A DNA stretch of 5,409 nt from Treponema sp. (GTDB lineage Bacteria; Spirochaetota; Spirochaetia; Treponematales; Treponemataceae). The notes under the pieces are model-generated. The model saw nothing but the letters and a program-made list of their open reading frames with translations, was not told the DNA's origin and did no database searches. This document shows positions 1 to 4,937 of the stretch, piece by piece. Position 1 is the first letter of the stretch. Every line of letters begins with the position of its first letter. The stretch lies in assembly GCA_031290005.1 (NCBI GenBank), contig JAITOJ010000144.1:1-5409 (forward strand), given 5' to 3'. The position numbers and the translations under genes were made by a program.

Positions 1-239
1 AGCCCGGCGTTCACAAAGGAGACCACCATCACCGTGGTGGCCCCGGAGGACTGGATAATAGCCGTTATCAGGAGCCCGGTCAAAACCGCGAATACCCGGT
101 TGCCGGTCATAAACCCCAGTACAGAACGCAGGGTGGCTCCGGCGCTTTTCTGTATGCCGTCGCTCATCATCTTCATGCCATACAGCAGAAAACTCAAAGC
201 CCCGGCAAACTGAAAAATCAGCGCGAGTATCTTCATCAT
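1..239 (-). CDS. Na+/phosphate cotransporter-family membrane protein, N-terminal part (partial)
   Basis: The first 79 codons of a membrane protein read leftwards and leave the window at position 1, so the C-terminal part is not visible. The protein begins MMKILALIFQFAGALSFLLY and has hydrophobic segments at about residues 4-22 and 50-78. The segment GMKMMSDGIQKSAG followed by IIQSSGATTVMVVSFVNAG is the signature of the Na_Pi_cotrans family, whose usual motif is QSSSAT; here the third Ser is Gly. Family members carry out or resemble sodium-coupled phosphate uptake in the cytoplasmic membrane, and many bacterial ones carry a C-terminal PhoU-like domain that would lie outside this window. Two adjacent ATG codons (239-237 and 236-234) could start it; an in-frame stop at 263-261 rules out a longer N-terminus. 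A GGTGGGG stretch 6-8 nt upstream is a weak ribosome site. The gene is divergent from the LRR lipoprotein gene. Family assignment is firm; substrate is not shown. Confidence 0.88.
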   Translation of the reverse strand, partial: MMKILALIFQFAGALSFLLYGMKMMSDGIQKSAGATLRSVLGFMTGNRVFAVLTGLLITAIIQSSGATTVMVVSFVNAG

Positions 240-248
240 AATAGCCCC

Positions 249-277
249 ACCATACCGGATTCAAAAAAAGTAGTCAA
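249..277 (-). promoter_or_regulatory. Candidate sigma70-type promoter for the Na/Pi cotransporter gene
   Basis: Read on the minus strand, TTGACT (277-272, 5 of 6 to consensus) is followed after exactly 17 nt by TATGGT (254-249, 4 of 6). Transcription would start near 242-243, only 3-4 nt before the first ATG at 239, so a transcript from this promoter would be nearly leaderless and would lack the weak GGTGGGG ribosome site. Either translation is leaderless, or another promoter further upstream is used. Other -10-like sequences on this strand (TATAAT at 314-309, TATATT at 284-279) have no recognisable -35 partner. Confidence 0.45.
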
Positions 278-305
278 CAATATAGCCGAAACTGATTTTT
301 TTTAG

Positions 306-318
306 TATATTATATAAA
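306..318 (+). promoter_or_regulatory. AT-rich -10-like region upstream of the LRR lipoprotein gene
   Basis: Overlapping -10-like hexamers TATATT (306-311), TATTAT (308-313) and TATAAA (313-318) lie 28-40 nt upstream of the LRR start codon, a suitable distance for its promoter. No good -35 hexamer is found at 16-18 nt spacing for any of them, so the exact promoter cannot be fixed. A run of T residues at about 296-303 lies just upstream. The placement is an inference from composition and position. Confidence 0.3.
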
Positions 319-345
319 TGGGCGGGAAACCTAAGGAGAACAGAC

Positions 346-1524
346 ATGAAAAAATTGTTGGCCGCCTTTTTATACACGGTACTGCTGATTACCGCTTGTA
401 CATCCACCCAAAACACGCATAATCAGGAAAACAATCCGGCAACAGGAGAATTGGTTACCAAAGGCGATTATATGCTCAGAGGTACGGTTTTGGCTAAGTA
501 CCAGGGCAAAGACCAACGGGTAATCATTCCCACATACCTGGGCATTACCGCTATTGGGGACGGAGCTTTTGCTGACCGGAGCGATATCACCACGATAACC
601 ATCCCTGAAGGGATCACCGCTATTGGAGGGCGGGCATTTGCGGGCTGTACCAGACTTTCGGCCATCACCGTGAATCCCGCTAACCGCGCCTACCGCGATA
701 TAGAGGGGGTGCTGTTCGATTATTACGGTGAAACCCTTGTTTCCTATCCCGGAGGAAAAATAGAAACCGCCTATTCAATTCCAGAGCGTACGGCTCGTAT
801 CGGAGATTGGGCCTTTTTTGAGTGTCCCAACCTTGCCTCTGTTTCCATCCCCGAAAGCGTCACCAGTATCGGAAAATTCCCCCTGTATGGCTGCGAAAAT
901 TTTGTTTTTTTTACCGTAGCGTCGAGAAACAAACTATTCTCTGTCCGCTCTGGCGTTCTGTTCGATAAAACCGGACGAACCCTTGTCGTCTATCCTCAAG
1001 GGAGGCGAAACACCAGCTACAACATCCCATCAGGAGTGTCGCACATTGGAGAAGGAGCCTTTGCAGGATGCCGGTATCTGTATTCTCTCGCCCTGCCTGA
1101 AGGCATAGAGACTATTGGAAATTACGCCTTTTTCGGCTGTACTGACCTTGCCATTGTGCTGTTGCCGAAAACACTTGCCGCAATTGGGGATGCTGTTTTC
1201 TGGGATAGCGGGATCAGCAGTATTATCATCCCCGCGGGAGTACGATTCATCGGCAAAGGGGCGCTGGGCAGCCCCTGCCTGTCGATTATAGAGGTGGATA
1301 TACGCAGTCCCTATTTTATCGTGCAGAACGGCGCTCTATATGACCGGCAGATAACCACACTTATCCGGGTTCCACCGGTTAATATGCAGACACGTTTTAT
1401 GGTTCCCGACAGTGTCGGGCAGATTGAGGACTACGCTTTTTATGGGTGCCGTCTTCTGCGCGAGGTGGCTCTGCCTTCAAAGCTGCAAATTCCCAAATCA
1501 GGGAACATTGCCTACACCCTTTGA
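346..1524 (+). CDS. BspA-like leucine-rich-repeat lipoprotein
   Basis: This 392-residue protein starts MKKLLAAFLYTVLLITAC, a type II signal peptide with a lipobox (LITAC) and lipidated Cys18, then a Ser/Thr/Asn-rich linker to about residue 40. The rest is a BspA/LRR_5-type (TpLRR) array. Nine units contain an IG(x)2AFxxC-like core, with the IG (IE in the last) at residues 70, 93, 152, 175, 234, 257, 280, 302 and 360. Hairpin-like inserts of the form GVLFD...TLVxYP occur at about 116-136, 200-217 and 325-342. The ATG is preceded by AAGGAG (333-338) with 7 nt spacing, which fixes the start. Proteins of this family sit on cell surfaces and several bind host matrix proteins or mediate attachment or co-aggregation; the ligand here is unknown. 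The gene stands alone on the plus strand, divergent from a transporter gene and convergent with jag, so it looks like an accessory insertion beside a core cluster. Its last repeat is incomplete, ending PKSGNIAYTL, which may be natural or the result of a frameshift. Confidence 0.9.
   Translation: MKKLLAAFLYTVLLITACTSTQNTHNQENNPATGELVTKGDYMLRGTVLAKYQGKDQRVIIPTYLGITAIGDGAFADRSDITTITIPEGITAIGGRAFAGCTRLSAITVNPANRAYRDIEGVLFDYYGETLVSYPGGKIETAYSIPERTARIGDWAFFECPNLASVSIPESVTSIGKFPLYGCENFVFFTVASRNKLFSVRSGVLFDKTGRTLVVYPQGRRNTSYNIPSGVSHIGEGAFAGCRYLYSLALPEGIETIGNYAFFGCTDLAIVLLPKTLAAIGDAVFWDSGISSIIIPAGVRFIGKGALGSPCLSIIEVDIRSPYFIVQNGALYDRQITTLIRVPPVNMQTRFMVPDSVGQIEDYAFYGCRLLREVALPSKLQIPKSGNIAYTL
553..1446 (+). 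repeat. LRR_5/TpLRR array with an 82-residue supermodule
   Basis: Within the LRR lipoprotein the IG cores are spaced 23, 59, 23, 59, 23, 23, 22 and 58 residues apart. The first part is therefore an 82-residue (246-bp) supermodule made of two 23-residue LRRs plus a 36-residue insert carrying a GVLFD hairpin, present at residues 70-151 and 152-233. A third hairpin (GALYD, residue 329) again follows an IG core by 27 residues, against 28 in the first two. At DNA level the first two LRRs are still recognisably related: 541-574 and 610-643 match at about 25 of 34 positions, 69 bp apart. Confidence 0.8.
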
Positions 1525-1566
1525 GCCTTGCGCGGGTTTTGGCGGGCCGTATGCCGACTCTGGCCG

Positions 1567-2280
1567 CTACCGCACACCCTTGTATATCACCCGCACCTGC
1601 TTGTACATCCCTTCGCCCTCGCTCTTGGTTTCGATGTCGCCGATGTCGTTCAGGGCGCCGTGGATGAGCCTACGCTCAAAGGGATTCATGGGTTCGAGTA
1701 GCATGGAACCGCGGGTTGAGCGCACCTTGTCCGCCGCGGTATAGGCCAGGCGCACCAGGGATTCCTCCCGCCGGATGCGGTAGTTTTCTGTGTCCAGGAT
1801 AATCCGCATGTCGCCTCGGCCCAGTTTTTCCACATACACATTGGACAGCAGTTGCAGGGCGTCCAGATTCTTGCCCTTTCTGCCGATAAGGACTGAGGAA
1901 CTGGCGGAATTCAGTTTGAGCACTAGTTTCTGCCCCTCCCGGAACATGATCTCCACTGACACATCGTACCCCATCTTCCTGATGACCGTTGCGATAAAAT
2001 CAATCAGTTGCTTTTCAAAATCATCTTGCGGCATGGGGTCAGCCACCTGCCTGTGAATGGGAACTGCCGGCGTCTCCGGTCTCTGGGAAGTCCCCGCGAA
2101 ATTCCGGGGGGCCTCGCTGCCGTCAGTATGCACCCGGATTTTCACATACCCTTTTTTGAACAGAGACGTCTTTTGAGTCTCCATGATTTCGACATCGAAC
2201 TGGTCGCTTTCAAGGCCCAGTTCGAGCGCCGCCAGCTCAATCGCTTCCTTTTCGGTTTTACCCTCAAACTCGTATACCAT
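1567..2280 (-). CDS. jag: KH/R3H-domain RNA-binding protein Jag (KhpB, SpoIIIJ-associated)
   Basis: The 237-residue product has the standard Jag architecture. A Jag_N domain occupies about residues 1-52 (MVYEFEGKTEKEAIELA, then SLFKKGYVKIRV). A variable Pro/Gln/Asp-rich linker runs from about 53 to 87. A type II KH domain spans about 88-165, with the GxxG loop G133-R-K-G136 inside LIGRKGKNLDALQLL. An R3H domain spans about 166-232, with the defining pair R203 and H207 in PFERRLIHGALND. The family binds RNA, often with its partner KhpA, and affects cell-wall synthesis, division and sRNA-mRNA regulation in Gram-positive bacteria; the role in spirochaetes is less clear. The length is intermediate for the family. 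The ATG at 2280 has GGAG (2290-2287) 6 nt upstream. It lies 48 nt after yidC, the conserved arrangement, and is the last gene of the cluster before the convergent LRR gene. Confidence 0.95.
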   Translation of the reverse strand: MVYEFEGKTEKEAIELAALELGLESDQFDVEIMETQKTSLFKKGYVKIRVHTDGSEAPRNFAGTSQRPETPAVPIHRQVADPMPQDDFEKQLIDFIATVIRKMGYDVSVEIMFREGQKLVLKLNSASSSVLIGRKGKNLDALQLLSNVYVEKLGRGDMRIILDTENYRIRREESLVRLAYTAADKVRSTRGSMLLEPMNPFERRLIHGALNDIGDIETKSEGEGMYKQVRVIYKGVR

Positions 2281-2328
2281 ATAACGCTCCCGCGTAGTTA
2301 AAATGCCTGTTATGTCCGCTTTAGGCGG

Positions 2329-4110
2329 TTATTTTTTCTTTTTCCGGGGGACAAAGACCGGAACCTGACTCGCTTGTTTCGCCGCCAGTTCCTCTTTTTT
2401 CTTTTTCATTACTTTGTTAATCGCCAACTGCTGAAAAAGCTGCAAAATGTTGCTGGTTGTCCAGTAGATAAGCAGTCCCGAGGGGGCGTTGTAGAAAATA
2501 AAGAAGAAGAACAGGGGCATCCCATACATCATGACTTTCATCTGAGTGTTTGAAGCCCCTCCGGTCTGGGTCAGCTTGCCTGACAGAAGCTGGGACGCCA
2601 CGTAAATAATCGGCAGCAGCCGGAGCGTATCGCCCAGAAAGGGAATATTAAACCCAAAGGTAAACACTCTGTCTCCCACAGACAAATCGGGTATCCAGCC
2701 AGGAATGAACAGGGCCCCCCGGAATTCAAAGTAGTTGTTGAACAGATTGTACATGGCAATGATGATAGGGAACTGGATGAGCAGGGGCAGACAGCCCGAC
2801 ATGGGACTGACCCCCGCCTCCTTATAGAACTTCATCTGCTCAGATTGGAGTTTGTTCGGGTCGCTCTTATATTTTGCCTGAATCTCCTGCACTTTGGGCT
2901 GAATCTCCTGCATTTTCAAGGATGCCATAGAGCTTTTCTGGGTCAGGGGAAAGAGGAGCGCTTTGATAAGCAGAGTCAGGATAATGATGCTAACCCCCCA
3001 ATTGTGAATCACCTTATTGAGGATTTCCATGCACCACTTGAGGGCGGCTTCCAAGGGCGACAGGATACCGCTGGATGTCAGACTTTCGTTCAGATGAAGC
3101 CCGGTCAGCGCCCAGGGATTTTCCGGGCCGTTGTTATAAATTTTCAAGGTGCTCTCGGTGAGCGGGCCGATGTACACATAGTAGGTGTCCGTAACGGTTC
3201 CGCCGGATGTGGCGGCCCGGGGCAGAAAGAGCTGGGTTCCCGCAAGGCCGTTTATGTCCGTCACGGCGGAGTAGGTGACTCCCTGGGTCGCAACCTCTGG
3301 CACCGGGGCAACCAGGAGGGTAAAATATTTTCCCCCCACCCCCGTCCAGGTGTAGGGGTCAATGCGCTCTTTGGTATTTCCCGCTTTTAGCACCTCGGTC
3401 TTCTTTTTTTGCCCGTTGTAGGCCATAAAAGTCCGGCGGTCATACTTATCCTGGGGGTTCAGCCGGGGCCCGATTTGCGGGGATGTCCGCAAAGTATAGG
3501 CAGAACCGCCTAAAGAAAAGGCGGCATTGCCGGTGATCCCCACATCCAGCTTGAACATATAGTCATCCGGGGCAAAGGTATACCGTTTGGTCAGAGTGAA
3601 GGATTGGCTCGTTCCCGCTGAATTTTTCACTGAAAACTGTTTTGAAAAAACGATGGTGGTATTATCAGGCCGGGCAACGGAAAAAAGGTCGTTCAGAACA
3701 GCATATTGGGAAACGCCGTTCCGCATCCCGCCCAGGGAAAGGGCAAAGGCGCGGTTATCAGGGGCAATGCCGTCCGCCATTTCAATCCCCGCGTCTCCTT
3801 CCCTGTGGTCAAGAAGTTCATAATGAATGACGTCGCCTCCCCGGTTGGTAAAAATGACCCGCACCTTGCCGGTGGTAATAATGTAAGTGGATTCACCGGG
3901 GGCCTCGCCCTCGTCCACAATCAATTCAGAAAGCTCTGTTCCTAGGGACGTTTCCTCTGCCGCGATGTTGTCCAAACCACTGGATTGCACCGAAGCCGCC
4001 GCTGTTTCCGGCGGAGGAGCCGCGGACGGAAAAAACACCGTCTGAAAAAACATGAACCCAACCAGGACCAGCGAAGAAAGTGCCACGGCGATTACCGTAT
4101 TTTTTTCCAT
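2329..4110 (-). CDS. yidC: Membrane protein insertase YidC (Oxa1/Alb3 family, diderm type)
   Basis: YidC inserts proteins into the cytoplasmic membrane alone or with SecYEG. This 593-residue protein has the long Gram-negative-type layout. TM1 is at about residues 6-24, followed by a low-complexity Ala/Pro/Ser/Glu linker (28-70) and a periplasmic beta-domain to about 345. The conserved insertase core follows: amphipathic helix and TM2 (about 352-390), a cytoplasmic coiled-coil hairpin (395-430), TM3 (about 438-460), TM4 (about 487-508), TM5 and TM6 (about 526-564, including SGLLIYWTTSN). The groove residue that is Arg in E. coli (R366) and B. subtilis SpoIIIJ (R73) aligns with Lys383 here, in LLIKALLFPLT. 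The hairpin contains a heptad duplication QEIQPKV/QEIQAKY with 14 identical bases 21 nt apart (2878-2891 and 2899-2912). The tail is very basic, with KKKK runs at 569-572 and 590-593, as in YidCs that contact ribosomes. The ATG at 4110 follows AAGAGG (4125-4120) at 9 nt, 15 nt after yidD. Confidence 0.97.
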   Translation of the reverse strand: MEKNTVIAVALSSLVLVGFMFFQTVFFPSAAPPPETAAASVQSSGLDNIAAEETSLGTELSELIVDEGEAPGESTYIITTGKVRVIFTNRGGDVIHYELLDHREGDAGIEMADGIAPDNRAFALSLGGMRNGVSQYAVLNDLFSVARPDNTTIVFSKQFSVKNSAGTSQSFTLTKRYTFAPDDYMFKLDVGITGNAAFSLGGSAYTLRTSPQIGPRLNPQDKYDRRTFMAYNGQKKKTEVLKAGNTKERIDPYTWTGVGGKYFTLLVAPVPEVATQGVTYSAVTDINGLAGTQLFLPRAATSGGTVTDTYYVYIGPLTESTLKIYNNGPENPWALTGLHLNESLTSSGILSPLEAALKWCMEILNKVIHNWGVSIIILTLLIKALLFPLTQKSSMASLKMQEIQPKVQEIQAKYKSDPNKLQSEQMKFYKEAGVSPMSGCLPLLIQFPIIIAMYNLFNNYFEFRGALFIPGWIPDLSVGDRVFTFGFNIPFLGDTLRLLPIIYVASQLLSGKLTQTGGASNTQMKVMMYGMPLFFFFIFYNAPSGLLIYWTTSNILQLFQQLAINKVMKKKKEELAAKQASQVPVFVPRKKKK

Positions 4111-4125
4111 AATAACAAACCTCTT

Positions 4126-4347
4126 TTACGGGACAGGGTCGTACCCGCCGGGATTAAAGGGATGGCAATGCAAAATCCGTTTCGTCGCCAGAGCCGCCCC
4201 TTTCCACGGCCCGTATTTTTGTACCGCCTCCAGGGCATACGCCGAACAGGTGGGATAAAACCGGCAGCTTCTGGGCAGCAGTGGAGAAATACACACCTGA
4301 TACGCACGGATTAACAGGCACAGCATCCGTCCGGCAATATATTTCAT
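4126..4347 (-). CDS. yidD: Membrane protein insertion efficiency factor YidD
   Basis: The 73-residue product starts MKYIAGRMLCLLIRAYQVCI and contains the whole YidD (DUF37/haemolytic-domain) signature: PRSCRFYPTCSAYALEAV, KYGPWKGAALATKRIL and CHPFNPGGYDPVP. The N-terminal 20 residues form the amphipathic membrane-associated helix. Cys28, Cys34 and Cys61 are the conserved cysteines. The usual Arg before CHPF is His60 here. YidD sits at the inner face of the membrane and aids YidC-dependent insertion, consistent with its place directly before yidC. The frame is open upstream to 4491, but the start at 4347 is chosen because it gives the normal family length and because its ATG overlaps the rnpA stop codon as ATGA (4347-4344). 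That overlap suggests translational coupling to rnpA. Confidence 0.95.
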   Translation of the reverse strand: MKYIAGRMLCLLIRAYQVCISPLLPRSCRFYPTCSAYALEAVQKYGPWKGAALATKRILHCHPFNPGGYDPVP

Positions 4348-4694
4348 ACCCGCAGCAATCCGGCTTTTTCGCAGAGCTGGCAAAACTGTCCGCTGCGCTC
4401 CTGAAAGGTATCGTATCCCTTGTATGTAAGGAACACTATATCGTAGCCAGACTTCAAATTTCCCCGTTGATGACGATAAGATTCCCGGCACAGCCGCTTG
4501 GTTCTATTGCGTTCTACCGCGTTTCCATAGCTACGCGGCAGGGTAAAGGCAATCCGGTTGAACTGTCCCGCATTTTCGAGCACAAACAGTTTTGCGCCCT
4601 CGACACCCACTTTTTTTCCGGTTTTATACACCCGCCGTATGTCTCCCGATAGCCTCAGCCGTTCCTGCCGGGTAAATCTACCGGTTTTTTCCAT
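4344..4694 (-). CDS. rnpA: Ribonuclease P protein component RnpA
   Basis: This is the protein subunit of RNase P, which with the RNA subunit removes the 5' leader of precursor tRNAs. The 116-residue product starts MEKTGRFTRQERLRLSGDIR. It carries the central cleft sequence FTLPRSYGNAVERNRTKRLC and then RE, that is the RNR motif (Arg62-Asn63-Arg64) with Lys66, Arg67, Arg70 and Glu71, which contacts the catalytic RNA in the family. The motif GYDIVFLTYKG replaces the common GxDivvxaR form, with Tyr where Arg is frequent. Length is normal for the family. The ATG at 4694 is preferred to an in-frame TTG at 4715, which directly abuts the rpmH stop codon, because the family begins near this Met and a GGGAA ribosome site lies 7 nt upstream. 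The gene follows rpmH by 21 nt and overlaps yidD by 4 nt. Confidence 0.95.
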   Translation of the reverse strand: MEKTGRFTRQERLRLSGDIRRVYKTGKKVGVEGAKLFVLENAGQFNRIAFTLPRSYGNAVERNRTKRLCRESYRHQRGNLKSGYDIVFLTYKGYDTFQERSGQFCQLCEKAGLLRV

Positions 4695-4701
4695 AATAAC
4701 G

Positions 4702-4706
4702 TTCCC
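4702..4706 (-). promoter_or_regulatory. Ribosome binding site deciding the rnpA start
   Basis: GGGAA on the minus strand lies 7 nt before the ATG at 4694. The alternative TTG start at 4715 would place this sequence inside the coding region and has only a weak GAGAAG stretch upstream inside rpmH, so the ATG is the better start. The site is itself only moderate, and coupling to rpmH translation 21 nt upstream is likely. Confidence 0.5.
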
Positions 4707-4715
4707 AATTCGCAA

Positions 4716-4871
4716 TTAATAGGGTTTCTTCTCATCAGAAATAGTCAGCTTATACCGGCCTTTTGCCCGCCGCCGCTTTAACACCAGGCGGCCCCCGTGG
4801 GTTGCCATGCGGGCGCGGAATCCGAATTTTCTATTGCGTTTCACCTTGCTGGGTTGATATGTCCGTTTCAT
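4716..4871 (-). CDS. rpmH: 50S ribosomal protein L34
   Basis: Translation of the minus strand gives a 51-residue, very basic protein starting MKRTYQPSKVKRNRKFGFRA and continuing RMATHGGRLVLKRRRAKG, the L34 signature. L34 is a small structural protein of the large ribosomal subunit that packs against 23S rRNA. The usual length is 44-47 residues; this one has a longer tail, RYKLTISDEKKPY, after the KRRRAKG motif. The ATG at 4871 is preceded by AAGGAG (4887-4882) with 10 nt spacing. It is the first gene of the rpmH-rnpA-yidD-yidC-jag cluster and has its own promoter upstream. In many bacteria dnaA is the neighbour on this side; here a carB reading frame is found instead. Confidence 0.97.
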   Translation of the reverse strand: MKRTYQPSKVKRNRKFGFRARMATHGGRLVLKRRRAKGRYKLTISDEKKPY

Positions 4872-4907
4872 AGAATCACATCTCCTTCAAAAAATAAACA
4901 GTAGGAA

Positions 4908-4937
4908 AGTTTAGCATATTTGAGAATTTTTAGTCAA
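4908..4937 (-). promoter_or_regulatory. Promoter of the rpmH-rnpA-yidD-yidC-jag cluster
   Basis: On the minus strand TTGACT (4937-4932, 5 of 6 to the -35 consensus) is followed after 18 nt by TAAACT (4913-4908, 4 of 6 to the -10 consensus). The -10 is immediately preceded by TGC, forming an extended TGn -10 element. The expected start of transcription, near 4901, gives a leader of about 30 nt that includes the rpmH ribosome site. The -35 box overlaps the last codons and stop codon (4932-4930) of the upstream carB frame. A strong promoter here fits the high demand for ribosomal protein synthesis. Confidence 0.65.

Noticed and set aside
1365..1380. TTATCCGGG resembling a DnaA box
   Set aside because: It is a single imperfect match inside the LRR coding sequence, with no cluster of boxes and no AT-rich unwinding region nearby.
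1412..1744. Plus-strand open frames crossing the LRR end and jag
   Set aside because: They overlap two supported genes in other frames and show no protein family features; they are read as shadows. The weak LRR-like stretch is recorded separately as a low-interest finding.
2316..2347. Plus-strand hairpin CCGC-TTTAG-GCGG followed by a T-rich run, resembling an intrinsic terminator
   Set aside because: The stem is only 4 bp and the T-run is the complement of the Lys codons at the end of yidC. On the minus strand, where the genes are read, no T-run follows, and the distance to jag fits a continuous operon.
2845..3390. Plus-strand open frame of 181 codons opposite yidC
   Set aside because: It lies wholly antisense to the strongly supported yidC, has no recognisable domain or good ribosome site, and is explained by yidC codon usage.
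4348..4491. Longer yidD start at 4491
   Set aside because: It would add 48 residues overlapping rnpA that do not match the YidD family; the start at 4347 gives normal length and an ATGA overlap.
4695..4715. TTG start for rnpA at 4715
   Set aside because: The extra seven residues are not needed for the family, and the ATG at 4694 has a ribosome site at proper spacing.
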